Assembly: GCA_965230755.1 (NCBI GenBank)
Contig: CBDDLT010000015.1
Span: forward strand, 310,001 to 374,000
Source of the DNA: DATFJT01 sp965230755
GTDB lineage: Bacteria > Bacteroidota > Bacteroidia > Chitinophagales > Saprospiraceae
DNA: 64,000 nt
Reading direction: 5' to 3'
A program made the position numbers and the translations under genes. A model generated the notes under the pieces. That model saw only the letters and a list, made by a program, of their open reading frames with translations, searched no databases and had not been told where the DNA came from. Below are positions 17,031-26,288 of this stretch, one piece after another. The stretch's first letter is position 1. Every line of letters starts with the position of its first letter.

Positions 17031-19988
17031 TTGGTGCCGCACTTGAGACTCATTCGTCTTTTTATAATCTTAATGCTTTGCTGTTACGTCGTACACTCAA
17101 GCGCTCAGGACAACATTCCCAGAAAGCCTTATTCTAGAAATGAAATCAAAGCCAAAACAATTTACAGAATAACCCAGGATCACAATGACTTTCTATGGAT
17201 AGGTTCTAACGAGGGTTTGTACCGCTTTGATGGTATCGAATACAAACAGTACACCGTAGATGATGGCTTAATGGATATGGAGGTTTTTGACCTGTCCATA
17301 GATTCTCAAAATAATATATTCATTTCCGACTTCTCTTATAGTCCTTTGAAACTCTCTAAAGGAGAAATTTTCAACAACCTCAATCATAAGTCCTTTTCTA
17401 ATATAGACTTGGACGATGTTCAAAATCTTTACCATAATGAGGAAAATGCCTTTATCATTTATGGATCAAAACCAGATTACTATTACTATTTGAAATATGA
17501 CGAGAAAAACACAGAATACATTGAAAAAATCCATCATTTACCTGACTCCAATTTTCATATATATAAAGTACTTTCAAATAATGAACACCTATATTTTTTT
17601 AGCAGTACTATTGAGAAAGGCATTTACAAGGTATTTAAAGAAAACAAATTTATTGCCGGTGGAGATTTGCCTACGAATATTCTGGATATAGCTATAATAA
17701 ACTCAAGGCTTTTCATCCTGTACTTTGAAAATCAGGCAGCTATAACTGAATATAGCATTAATGAGGACTTCTCCCTAAACAATCTTGGTCAGGTAGAATT
17801 TGATTTCAAAGTAAGACATTTATTTAGTTTAAACCAAGAACTATGGGTTAGCTTCATAGATGGAGGAATCGCACGTCTTCAAGACTTGAAGGTGGCTAAA
17901 CTTTATATGCCCGATAAAAATGTCAACACTATTTTTATCGACAAGGATTCGACCATATGGTTTGGAACTGCGTCAAATGGACTATACTATTTACAAGAAT
18001 CGCAATGCATAAATTATACAAAAGAGCATCTACAAGTATCAGGCTCGGTTATGTCGATTGCACATGGAAAAAATGATCAACTATATATAGGTTTTGAAAA
18101 ATCATTTCTGGGATGCCTAAACGATAAAGAATCAATCTACAACATCGAACTTAAGGGTCATCGCCATGAAATTTTTAGGCGTGTTAAAAAACTGGAACTT
18201 CAAGATAACGACAAACTTATTTGCGCAACAGACCGTGCATTATATGACGTTTTTTTGAGTGCGGGCATACCCAAAAAAGGAAGAGAAATGCTTCGAGCTC
18301 CTATCAAGGACTTCATTATAACAAAAGAAGGTAATTACTGGGTAGGAGCTTCAAGTGCACTTCATTTTTTAAGTTACAAAGACAATACTTTATCTGATAC
18401 AATAATTTGGCAGCAAAGAGTAGTATCCCTTCATCAGGATGACGAAGAAGATTTATGGATTGGTTCATTAAAGGGAATATTTTTGAAAAGAAATAATAGT
18501 TATGCTGTAGAACCTTTTCTTATTAAAGAGCTTGTCAATAAAAAGGTTAATGATATCGTAAGTTGGAATGAAAAGTTAATAGTTTCCACTGATTTTGGTA
18601 TTTATTTTATCGATAAGAAAACTTTCAAGTGGCAATCCATCAACGTTGAGCATGGATTGTTGACCAATCAATGCAGGAAAATCTTTTTATACGGGGAAAG
18701 CTTATTGGTGAGTTCATCTTCTGGAATAACGAAACTAAATTTAATAAATGAAGAACCTTTTGTTCGGCATTCAAGAAATTATACAACAAGAGATGGGCTT
18801 ATCTCAAATGACATCAACGATCTTATTTATCGAAATGATACGATTTGGGTTGCGACCAATAAAGGACTGAGTATATTACCTCTTTCCAGGACTAAAAATG
18901 CCAAGCCACCGACTACAAACATTGTACGAGCCAGCACTAATTCTAAACCTCATAGCATCTATAAAAGAATAGTACTCAATCCAGATGAAAACAACATCTC
19001 CATTGGATATTCCGGAATGTCCTATTACTCGGATCAATATGAAAGCTATGAATATCGCTTACTTCCCATCGCGAAAAATTGGTCCTCAACCAATGAAAGT
19101 TCCATAACATTTCACGAATTACAACCGGGCGCGTACACTTTTGAAGTAAGGGCTATCAATGATGGAATTAAAGGCAAAACACCAGCTCAATTAAACTTCG
19201 AAGTTAGGCCTTCTCTTACTCAAACAAATTGGTTCAAGTTCTTCTCTCTCATTGCTTTTTTAGTGCTGTTGGCTTCATTGTGGTTATGGAGAGAAAGGGA
19301 ATTGGCCAAGAAAAATGAATTTGAAAAAACAGTATCTCGTTTGGAGTTGGAAACCATTAAAGCCCAAATAAATCCCCACTTCATATACAACAGTCTCAAT
19401 TCGATTAAAAACACAGTTGTCAAAAAGGATCATTTCAATGCTGAAAAACAACTTTCTATTTTCACAAGACTGGTGAGACAAACGCTTAAGATTTCCCAAC
19501 AGAATTTTATCATGCTCAATCAGGAAGTAGAATATCTTAGAAGATATCTTCAGATGGAGAAAATCAGATTTGGCGAGAATCTCAGTTTTGAAATTCCTAC
19601 ACTTTCAGAACTCAATGAGAAAAACATTGGCCACATTCCTATTCCAACGATGTTGATCCAACCATTTGTTGAGAATGCTGTAAAGTATGGTATTAATCCT
19701 GATCACGAAAGAACATGCTTCATTAAAGTTTCATTCCAGCGAGAAGGCAGTTTATTACGTTGTAGAATTGAGGACAACGGGCCAGGCATTAAGAATGGGC
19801 AAAAAAGAATGGAAAAAAGTGAGTTTAAACCGCAAGGCACAAGGATAAGTTCTTTTCGGAGAAAATCTTTTAAAAAACTATACGATATGCAAGTTGATAT
19901 TGAAATAGTCGATAAAAGTGAACTCAATTCTAAAGAGCACGGTACCGTGGTTGAGATTATTATACCAATAAAGACAAGCCATGGATAA
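17031..19988 (+). CDS. Propeller-domain LytS-type sensor histidine kinase
   Basis: A 985-residue membrane sensor kinase. The signal peptide needs the TTG start at 17031 or the adjacent GTG; the first ATG (17073) would cut into its hydrophobic core. Residues about 28-640 form two-component-regulator propeller repeats (HNDFLWIGSNEGLYRFDG, DSTIWFGTASNGLYYL). A Y_Y_Y-type domain follows (about 650-728), then one membrane helix (about 736-754). The cytoplasmic part has the His_kinase box INPHFIYNSLNS with H783 and an ATPase domain (IQPFVENAVKYG, EDNGPGI). It overlaps the response regulator gene by 8 bases. Signal unknown. Confidence 0.92.
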   Translation: MVPHLRLIRLFIILMLCCYVVHSSAQDNIPRKPYSRNEIKAKTIYRITQDHNDFLWIGSNEGLYRFDGIEYKQYTVDDGLMDMEVFDLSIDSQNNIFISDFSYSPLKLSKGEIFNNLNHKSFSNIDLDDVQNLYHNEENAFIIYGSKPDYYYYLKYDEKNTEYIEKIHHLPDSNFHIYKVLSNNEHLYFFSSTIEKGIYKVFKENKFIAGGDLPTNILDIAIINSRLFILYFENQAAITEYSINEDFSLNNLGQVEFDFKVRHLFSLNQELWVSFIDGGIARLQDLKVAKLYMPDKNVNTIFIDKDSTIWFGTASNGLYYLQESQCINYTKEHLQVSGSVMSIAHGKNDQLYIGFEKSFLGCLNDKESIYNIELKGHRHEIFRRVKKLELQDNDKLICATDRALYDVFLSAGIPKKGREMLRAPIKDFIITKEGNYWVGASSALHFLSYKDNTLSDTIIWQQRVVSLHQDDEEDLWIGSLKGIFLKRNNSYAVEPFLIKELVNKKVNDIVSWNEKLIVSTDFGIYFIDKKTFKWQSINVEHGLLTNQCRKIFLYGESLLVSSSSGITKLNLINEEPFVRHSRNYTTRDGLISNDINDLIYRNDTIWVATNKGLSILPLSRTKNAKPPTTNIVRASTNSKPHSIYKRIVLNPDENNISIGYSGMSYYSDQYESYEYRLLPIAKNWSSTNESSITFHELQPGAYTFEVRAINDGIKGKTPAQLNFEVRPSLTQTNWFKFFSLIAFLVLLASLWLWRERELAKKNEFEKTVSRLELETIKAQINPHFIYNSLNSIKNTVVKKDHFNAEKQLSIFTRLVRQTLKISQQNFIMLNQEVEYLRRYLQMEKIRFGENLSFEIPTLSELNEKNIGHIPIPTMLIQPFVENAVKYGINPDHERTCFIKVSFQREGSLLRCRIEDNGPGIKNGQKRMEKSEFKPQGTRISSFRRKSFKKLYDMQVDIEIVDKSELNSKEHGTVVEIIIPIKTSHG

Positions 19989-20718
19989 AGTAGACGTAAT
20001 AATTATTGATGATGAAAAAGATAGTAGGGAATTAATCCGACAATATCTTAAGGATCAATTTCCCTCTGTTGAAATTATAGCAGAATGCTATTCGGTACAA
20101 TCGGGAATTGAGAGTCTAAAGCAACATTCGCCCGACTTATTATTTTTAGATATTCAATTGCCGGATGGAACCGGTTTTGATATTTTAAAGCAATTAAATG
20201 ATGACTCTTTTGAGATCATTTTTATTACTGCTTATGAGGAATACGCAATTAACGCTATCAAACACAGCGCCTTGGATTATTTATTAAAACCAATAGACAG
20301 GGAAGAATTTAACCTTGCGGTTGAAAAGAGTTTAAAGAAAAAAAGCTCTCCTCTTCCACTGAAAGATTTGATTAATAACTTAATGAATCAAATGCATAAT
20401 GATCAAATCACTATCCCAACATTAAATGGGTTCAAAGTAGTTAATCTGACTGATTTGGTCCGATTAGAATCCGACGGAGGGTATACCAGTCTCTATCTCA
20501 AAGATGGTCAGGTTTTTTTGGCTTCAAAGTATTTGAAGGAATACGAGAAAATTCTACCAGAGCAAAAATTCTGTCGCATCCATCACTCACACATTATTAA
20601 CCTGGCCTATCTAAAAGAGTATATCAAAGGTCGTGGAGGGCAAGTAGTCTTGCAAGATGGTACCACACTCGGTGTTTCTCAGAATAGGAAAAAAGATTTA
20701 TTGAAGTATTGGGAATAG
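19981..20718 (+). CDS. LytTR-family response regulator
   Basis: A 245-residue two-component response regulator. The receiver domain (1-120) has the acidic pair at D10-D11, phosphoacceptor D57 in LFLDIQLPDG and the conserved K near DYLLKP. The LytTR DNA-binding domain (about 140-245) shows RLESDGGYTSLYLKDG, FCRIHHSHIINLAYL and a closing VSQNRKKDLL. It is cognate to the overlapping histidine kinase. Two secreted protein genes follow downstream and are natural regulon candidates. Confidence 0.95.
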   Translation: MDKVDVIIIDDEKDSRELIRQYLKDQFPSVEIIAECYSVQSGIESLKQHSPDLLFLDIQLPDGTGFDILKQLNDDSFEIIFITAYEEYAINAIKHSALDYLLKPIDREEFNLAVEKSLKKKSSPLPLKDLINNLMNQMHNDQITIPTLNGFKVVNLTDLVRLESDGGYTSLYLKDGQVFLASKYLKEYEKILPEQKFCRIHHSHIINLAYLKEYIKGRGGQVVLQDGTTLGVSQNRKKDLLKYWE

Positions 20719-20877
20719 ATAACAACTAGACTATCTGATATTCTACTTAGTTATGAACTCAAAGCTCACAGCTATCACTTCATGATTTCAATTCATTTGT
20801 CCATTTAATAATTTGATGATGTTTTTATTTCAGATTTCATCGTTCGATGAGGTCGCTTAACATTAAAAAATTTAATC

Positions 20878-21882
20878 ATGAATTTGTACAAAATTTTAAT
20901 CACACTCATTCTTTTGTTTTTTGCAGCTTCCGGAACTTTTGCCCAGCATTGGGACGACGTCGGAAACGTTTTAAATGGAGGAGAAGTTTTAGGGTCACAA
21001 GCGGGCAGCCCGGCACCAAACATTGTAATTCAAACAGACGGTCAAGACCACACCGTAATTGACAATGATGGAAGCGTTACTGTTAATCCGCTTGATAGAT
21101 TTGGAAAAGTAAATATTGGTATGCAAACTCCCACGATACACCATGACGAAAGTCGCTTATCCATTAAATCCGGTTGGGGAGATTGGGCTCGCCTATACAA
21201 TTCCGATGAAGATAAATACTGGTCCTTTCACAATCCACAAGATGGAGATGCCATAGCCATTGGTCGCATTTATGATAATAATTCTCAAAATCCAACGGCA
21301 TCTTATCGATACAGCTTTACTGAAACCAAAGGATTTGGAATAACTCAAGGTTGGGGAGATTGGCTTCAATTCCACCAAGATGCTGACGCCGGTTTCTTCG
21401 CTTTGCACAGCCCTCAAAATCAAAATGCAATGACCTTTTATTACATGGACCAATGGAATAACCCAACCTGGGGATTGCTTTCCATGTATAACTCAGGATT
21501 AGTAACCATAGGCAATGCTCCGACCACAACTACTGGAAATGTTTCTCTGCACTATGGTGATTATGGATTATTGGTAGAAAAAGGAATTATGGCTGCAAAA
21601 GTAAAGGTCGCTTTACCTTATACAAGTCATTGGGCTGATTATGTATTTGATAAAGATTACGACTTGATGCCGCTTGATCAAGTCGAAGAATTCATTTCGG
21701 AAAACAAACATCTACCAAACATTCCAAGTGCTGAAGAGCTCGTAGAAGAAGGAATTGATTTGGGCCAAATGGATGCCAAACTACTCGAGAAAATAGAGGA
21801 ACTCACTCTTCACCTGATCAATCAGGAAAAGACCATAAAGGTCCTTCAAGAGAGAATTCAAGTTTTAGAGAAAAACCAATAA
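20878..21882 (+). CDS. Secreted protein with internal duplication and tail-fibre-like C-terminus
   Basis: A 334-residue exported protein with a signal peptide at about 1-22 (ends TFAQ). Two segments repeat: SGWGDWARLY...FHNPQDGDAIAIG and QGWGDWLQFH...LHSPQNQNAMTF, roughly 60 residues apart. The C-terminus (about 245-334) is the frequent Bacteroidota fibre-chaperone-like module: YVFDKDYDLMPLDQVEEFI, HLPNIPSAEE, then a trimeric-coiled-coil-like heptad stretch to the end. It lies 12 bases upstream of a T9SS cargo gene. It is probably a surface fibre or trimeric stalk; the ligand is unknown. It does not indicate a prophage. Confidence 0.7.
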   Translation: MNLYKILITLILLFFAASGTFAQHWDDVGNVLNGGEVLGSQAGSPAPNIVIQTDGQDHTVIDNDGSVTVNPLDRFGKVNIGMQTPTIHHDESRLSIKSGWGDWARLYNSDEDKYWSFHNPQDGDAIAIGRIYDNNSQNPTASYRYSFTETKGFGITQGWGDWLQFHQDADAGFFALHSPQNQNAMTFYYMDQWNNPTWGLLSMYNSGLVTIGNAPTTTTGNVSLHYGDYGLLVEKGIMAAKVKVALPYTSHWADYVFDKDYDLMPLDQVEEFISENKHLPNIPSAEELVEEGIDLGQMDAKLLEKIEELTLHLINQEKTIKVLQERIQVLEKNQ

Positions 21883-21894
21883 ACTACACAGATT

Positions 21895-23130
21895 ATGAAA
21901 AAGCTTATTTATTTAATAATGTTATGTGCTATCCCAATTTTATCCATTGGGCAAACACCGCATAATGACTTGAACACCTCATTGTTTGCCAACTTTGACC
22001 CCTGGTGTACCATTTTCCAGACCAATACAGGTTCTCCGACAAGTGCTGGTATTCTCATGGGACATTCCCTATTCAATGGTGGAGATGAGAATAGTGGCGA
22101 AAGTATTGTTGCCGATTTTAACTTTATTGAGGGTGCAAGTTATATTGTAGACGTAAATATTTCGGAGTTTAACTTGAGTCAAAACCTCTCAGGTCAGGTA
22201 AAAGTTATTTTGGTCAATGATCCAGCTAAAATCGGTTGTATCGGGACTCCATTCTTTTCACCACCGACACCTTCGTTTCCGGGGCATTTTGTTTTGGCAG
22301 AACATACGGTAAGTCAAAGTATTTTTTCAGATAGGAATATTCGAATTCAATTCAGAAGTCCTGACAACTTCAATTCTATTGTAATTTTTCCGCAGGATCT
22401 TGATCCAGCTACGCATCCAATACCTCATCCTGCAGAAGTTCATCTATGGTTGAACTGTGTAAAGATTAATTTACTTTGCTACACTGATCAGGACAAGACT
22501 TTTGCAAGCAATATTCCCAATGGTGCGGATGGTGCCAATAACTTCTTTATTGGAAGCAGTTTTGGTAATAATCCCAATGGAGTTGCAATCAATACCAATG
22601 GTGTTCCTACAGACTTCAGGGCCTCTGAATCTATTATTTTGGATGATAATACGACTATTACTCCTTCTTCACGTGATTTCTTCTTAGCCCATATATATCC
22701 TTGCGGATTTCCTTATCATTTCGAATTTGAACCAGAAGTGATTATTGAGGATTTCAATGCGTGCGGAATAGCCACAATTACAGATGGATCGGAAGAGGAT
22801 ACCTACGACAGATCCTCATACAACTCCAAATCCTCTTTCCAGGAACAAGTCGTATCCGAGGATGAATACACTCTAACGAACAAATTGTCCTTAGAGAATC
22901 AAATTGAAATTTATCCAAATCCGGTGAGTGAATCTTTAAACTTTAATCTACCGAAAAAAGAAGGTTTAATAGAGATGTATAATAGATTGGGGCAACTGGT
23001 AAAAACCAAAAAGATCGAATCTCTGAACGAGCAAATGGATGTATCTGGTTTCAATCCAGGTGTGTACCTCGTTCGAATCGTGGATAAAGATCATAATATG
23101 TTAAGTGAGGAGAAAATCATGGTGCATTAA
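21895..23130 (+). CDS. Secreted protein with type A T9SS sorting domain
   Basis: A 411-residue exported protein with a signal peptide at about 1-19 (ends SIGQ). The N-terminal 300 residues are beta-rich with carbohydrate-binding-like phrases (EGASYIVDVNISEF, DFRASESIILDDNTTI, the latter a common Bacteroidota surface-protein phrase). The last 75 residues form a type A sorting domain: IEIYPNPVSESLNF, IEMYNRLGQLVKTK, PGVYLVRIVD. It probably shares an operon with the fibre-like gene upstream and is followed by a terminator. Enzymatic motifs are not evident. Confidence 0.75.
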   Translation: MKKLIYLIMLCAIPILSIGQTPHNDLNTSLFANFDPWCTIFQTNTGSPTSAGILMGHSLFNGGDENSGESIVADFNFIEGASYIVDVNISEFNLSQNLSGQVKVILVNDPAKIGCIGTPFFSPPTPSFPGHFVLAEHTVSQSIFSDRNIRIQFRSPDNFNSIVIFPQDLDPATHPIPHPAEVHLWLNCVKINLLCYTDQDKTFASNIPNGADGANNFFIGSSFGNNPNGVAINTNGVPTDFRASESIILDDNTTITPSSRDFFLAHIYPCGFPYHFEFEPEVIIEDFNACGIATITDGSEEDTYDRSSYNSKSSFQEQVVSEDEYTLTNKLSLENQIEIYPNPVSESLNFNLPKKEGLIEMYNRLGQLVKTKKIESLNEQMDVSGFNPGVYLVRIVDKDHNMLSEEKIMVH

Positions 23131-23178
23131 AGATGGAAGTAATATGCCATCTAAAAATGGTTTGGACTAACATCAATC

Positions 23179-23209
23179 AAAAGGGGTCGTCGATAAGATG
23201 ACCTCTTTT
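23179..23209. terminator. Terminator between convergent genes
   Basis: Arms AAAAGGGGTC (23179-23188) and GACCTCTTTT (23200-23209) with one G-U pair and an 11-base loop, ending in TTTT. Confidence 0.65.
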
Positions 23210-23226
23210 ATCCTATTAATTAATGC

Positions 23227-23463
23227 TTAAGCCTCTGGTAGAGCATCAAACTCCTTCCTTCTATCTTCAAACCATGTCTGCATAGCACTAGGTGACTTCA
23301 TCAAGTCCTGCATTTTACTCATAGCCTCCAAATGAGCTTGATCTCCTTTTTGGAACATTTCCATCCCATGTTGCTTACTGATTTCCGCCATTTCTTCGAA
23401 GCTATTCGCTTGAAATTCCTGGTCGCAAGCCCCTCCTAGCTGTTTGCAAGTCATTTTTTTCAT
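23227..23463 (-). CDS. Small DUF1059-family protein
   Basis: A 78-residue protein that I match to DUF1059 by its N-terminal TCKQLGGACDQEFQANSFEEM and following EISKQHGMEMFQKGD. Two cysteines (C5 and C13) are conserved in this group. It has no signal peptide, so it is cytoplasmic. Members are small and of unknown biochemical function. It follows the MbnH-like gene by 61 bases on the same strand and may be the end of that operon. Confidence 0.7.
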   Translation of the reverse strand: MKKMTCKQLGGACDQEFQANSFEEMAEISKQHGMEMFQKGDQAHLEAMSKMQDLMKSPSAMQTWFEDRRKEFDALPEA

Positions 23464-23524
23464 ACCATAAAATTATACTGATTAAAATTCTATACTGCTA
23501 AAGATAGCAATAATGCATTCTATA

Positions 23525-24673
23525 TCAGAATGGGTTCTGCACTTCGGGATTATTGAGGCTTATTGTATCAGTAAGCATTTTCAAGAAACTCACCATATCT
23601 GCCTTTTGCTGATCGGTCAAACCCAGGGGCGTAATAAGGGGATCTACTGTGACGCTGCGGTGTCCGCCGGAGTTATAATGATCAACCACTTCTTCCAGTG
23701 TCTCCATACTTCCGTCATGCATATATGGACCCGATAGGGCCACATTCCTGAGACTGGGAACTCTAAATTTACCTCTGTCGAATTGATTTCCAGTCACTTC
23801 AGCACGACCTATATCCGGATAATTTAAGGTAGAATCAACTTCTGTAATTCCATTGTTTAAAAAATCTCTGGCTGAAAATAATGGGGGTGCATGACAATGG
23901 CTACATTCTGCATCAGGCAATGTATTATCGCTGAACAGAGACTCATGGTTAAAGAACATTTTTAATCCGTTCAATTCAGAAGGACTTGGAATAATCTCAC
24001 CTCTCATAAACTGATCAAACCTCGAATTTCCGCTACTAACAATAATTCGCTGAAACTGAGCCAAGGCCTTGGCCGCTAATTCTTTGGTTATTTCCTCACT
24101 GCATTCTATACCAAATGCTCTTCTAAAATCGGCTGGGTAATCCTCGTGATTCTTCAATTGTTCGACCAATGTGGTCCACTCATGGTGCAACTCGATAGGA
24201 TCTTCTACTGGCAGCAGTGCCTGCTCTTCCAAAGTTTCCGATCTGCCATCCCAAAATAAGCCTGAGCTGACATAGGCAATATCCAATAATGGCATTGAAC
24301 TTCTTCTTCCATCAATTCCATCTATGCCCTCACTGACGGCCAAGTTATCCGTAAAGGACCCTTTGGCCAAATGACAAGACGAACAGGACATGGAGCTATC
24401 CGCAGACAATATCGGGTCGTAGAACAGCTTTCTACCCAAAATAACCCCTGCTTGTGTCATGGGATTATCCTCGGGAACTGGAAGTGTTTGATAATTTTCA
24501 GGAATATCTACTATATACTCTACCGGATTGTATTCTATATCTTTTAGGTTGCCAGAGCAATCTTCCACAGGTGACGTCTGATCATCATCATTGCATGCTG
24601 ATACAAAAACTGCAAACAATAAAGCTAGACTAATATATCGTATCAATTTGGATAACATCATCATGGTTTTCAA
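23525..24673 (-). CDS. Dihaem cytochrome c peroxidase family protein (MbnH-like)
   Basis: A 382-residue lipoprotein-type dihaem protein. The lipobox is VSAC (C27). Two c-type haem sites are present: C97-SS-C100-H101 and C257-SH-C260-H261, spaced as in the bacterial cytochrome c peroxidase/MauG superfamily. FDRGKFRVPSLRNVALSGPYMHDGSMETLEEVV near the C-terminus (about 310-342) is the family signature. Because the gene overlaps that of an MbnP-like protein, an MbnH role (oxidising a tryptophan of its partner) is as likely as peroxide removal. Several start codons are possible among the clustered Met codons; the first is given. Confidence 0.85.
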   Translation of the reverse strand: MKTMMMLSKLIRYISLALLFAVFVSACNDDDQTSPVEDCSGNLKDIEYNPVEYIVDIPENYQTLPVPEDNPMTQAGVILGRKLFYDPILSADSSMSCSSCHLAKGSFTDNLAVSEGIDGIDGRRSSMPLLDIAYVSSGLFWDGRSETLEEQALLPVEDPIELHHEWTTLVEQLKNHEDYPADFRRAFGIECSEEITKELAAKALAQFQRIIVSSGNSRFDQFMRGEIIPSPSELNGLKMFFNHESLFSDNTLPDAECSHCHAPPLFSARDFLNNGITEVDSTLNYPDIGRAEVTGNQFDRGKFRVPSLRNVALSGPYMHDGSMETLEEVVDHYNSGGHRSVTVDPLITPLGLTDQQKADMVSFLKMLTDTISLNNPEVQNPF

Positions 24674-25478
24674 GATTCGAATATAGAACCGATTCTATGG
24701 AAGAAACGTCTCCACTGAGGTCAATGTTTTGAAAAAGTTTGGAATAATCTAAAGTCAACTCCAGTCTCCTGTCAAATCCTCTTGATAATTCGATCGTAGA
24801 ACCGAAACTATGGTTCTTCATCAAATCATCACCATTAATTGCCAAAGAAATGGTATCATCAGTTGGCCTTATCAATCTAATTCTACCAATCAAAATATTT
24901 CCATTGTCATCAATAAGATCCAGTGCCTTAGCTCTCGCCAAATCTGTAATAGTATTGATTCTTTCCTCGGTGGTATCTATACCAATACCCGCCCAGCCCA
25001 TGGTAAGTCGTATTCCTTCAATTACTCCTACCAAATTAGAAGATCCCACAGAGGGTATGCGATAAAGATCAAAATCATTGACAGCAAAGTTCTTGGGATA
25101 AGTCTGAAACATACTATCTGGCAAAGGGATCTCAACTTCCTCACTGAGATCTAACCAGTCCGCTCCGTCAAACAACTGCAACTCTCTAATAAACCAACTG
25201 CTCTGTAGTATCTCAAAGCTATCCGTGCTGGTCGTGTCAAAATTCATTGGAATTTTATCAACGCTGACCAAATCAAAGCAATTCGAGCCCAAAGGTATTT
25301 TGTGAAAGATATCCATGTCTATCTCGGGATATGTACAACAGGTATTTTCCTCAGCCATTGGATCAAAATTGGTTGCGAAGCTATCCTTGCAACAACCTGA
25401 CGCTGACTCTCTGCAATTCATCAAAGCGAGGCTGCCCAAGAGCAATAGAAAACCAAGCTTAATTTTTAATGGTGTCAT
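24630..25478 (-). CDS. MbnP-like lipoprotein, probable partner of the dihaem protein
   Basis: A 282-residue lipoprotein with lipobox LMNC (C22) and a cysteine-rich N-terminus (GCCKDSF, NTCCTYPE). The beta-rich body contains SSWFIRELQLFDGADWLDL and VGVIEGIRLTMGWAGIGID, resembling the MbnP family of periplasmic copper-binding proteins. Its gene overlaps the dihaem gene by 44 bases, the MbnP-MbnH arrangement. In characterised pairs MbnH converts an MbnP tryptophan to kynurenine to create a copper site; whether the equivalent Trp exists here needs alignment. I place it in the family with moderate confidence. Confidence 0.55.
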   Translation of the reverse strand: MTPLKIKLGFLLLLGSLALMNCRESASGCCKDSFATNFDPMAEENTCCTYPEIDMDIFHKIPLGSNCFDLVSVDKIPMNFDTTSTDSFEILQSSWFIRELQLFDGADWLDLSEEVEIPLPDSMFQTYPKNFAVNDFDLYRIPSVGSSNLVGVIEGIRLTMGWAGIGIDTTEERINTITDLARAKALDLIDDNGNILIGRIRLIRPTDDTISLAINGDDLMKNHSFGSTIELSRGFDRRLELTLDYSKLFQNIDLSGDVSSIESVLYSNLENHDDVIQIDTIY

Positions 25479-26274
25479 AGATCTTTTTGACTATTTTCTT
25501 CACTTGTACACTAAAATCTTTATCGACAATCCAGCGATAATATTGTGTATCTTCCTTAAAAACGTCTTTTACTGCCCTACCCTTGTATTTACCAAAATTG
25601 AAAACAACCTCATTCTTGTCATTGTATTTCAATCGTTGAGTAGCATCAACCATGCCATCGCTGTTGCAAAATTCTGCCAGCTTTTTAACATCATTGACAA
25701 CCGGAGTCTCCCATTGATTTCCGTCTCCATCTTCGTAATTCACATCCTGATAGCGATTGATTTGTCCTTTCAATACCTCGACCGTAGCTACAACATCTGC
25801 CATTGCATCATGGGCATTCTCCATCTCCTTGTTGCAGTAATATCGATGCGCCGCTTTTAAAGTACGCGGTTCCATTTTATAGAAAATCCTCTGCACATCT
25901 ACGAGTCGTCTTCCCTCCACATCCCAATCTAAACCGACTCTGTGAAACTCCTCCATCAACATAGGTATATCAAAGCGATTAGAATTGTATCCCGCCAAAT
26001 CAGCATCACCGATGAAATCATATATTTTTTGTGCTACCTGCTTAAAAGAAGGTTTGTTACGGAGGTCTGCGGGACCAATTCCAGTTATTTTCATGGCCTC
26101 TTCGGAAATAGGGATGCCCGGATTGATCATCATAGAAAGTTCCTTCGGCTCTTCTTCTCCTGAAGAGTATTTCAAGATGGCGATTTGTATGATTCTATCC
26201 CTAACGACATTGAGTCCTGTTGATTCCAAATCAAAAAAACACAAGTCCTTTTCCAGGTTAAATTGAAAGCTCAT
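25459..26274 (-). CDS. DnaQ-like DEDDh 3'-5' exonuclease
   Basis: A 271-residue exonuclease of the DnaQ/PolC-epsilon type. Exo I has FDLESTG with D15 and E17; Exo II lies in GYNSNRFDIPMLMEEF (D near 102); Exo III has HDAMADVVATVEVL, the DEDDh histidine and aspartate. The C-terminal part (about 195-271) carries FNFGKYKGRAVKDVF, a domain seen in Bacteroidota exonucleases of this type. It is cytoplasmic and acts on DNA or RNA ends. Its stop overlaps the MbnP-like gene by 20 bases, although no functional link is obvious. Confidence 0.9.
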   Translation of the reverse strand: MSFQFNLEKDLCFFDLESTGLNVVRDRIIQIAILKYSSGEEEPKELSMMINPGIPISEEAMKITGIGPADLRNKPSFKQVAQKIYDFIGDADLAGYNSNRFDIPMLMEEFHRVGLDWDVEGRRLVDVQRIFYKMEPRTLKAAHRYYCNKEMENAHDAMADVVATVEVLKGQINRYQDVNYEDGDGNQWETPVVNDVKKLAEFCNSDGMVDATQRLKYNDKNEVVFNFGKYKGRAVKDVFKEDTQYYRWIVDKDFSVQVKKIVKKIYDTIKN

Positions 26275-26288
26275 AGTTCAAATTAAGA

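Noticed and set aside
20878..21882. Prophage tail-fibre gene
   Set aside because: A signal peptide and a T9SS neighbour are present, with no phage structural, integrase or lysis genes nearby.
24810..25154. Plus-strand reading frames inside the MbnP-like gene
   Set aside because: Opposite-strand shadows without promoter, signal or family resemblance; the same holds for other antisense frames across the window.
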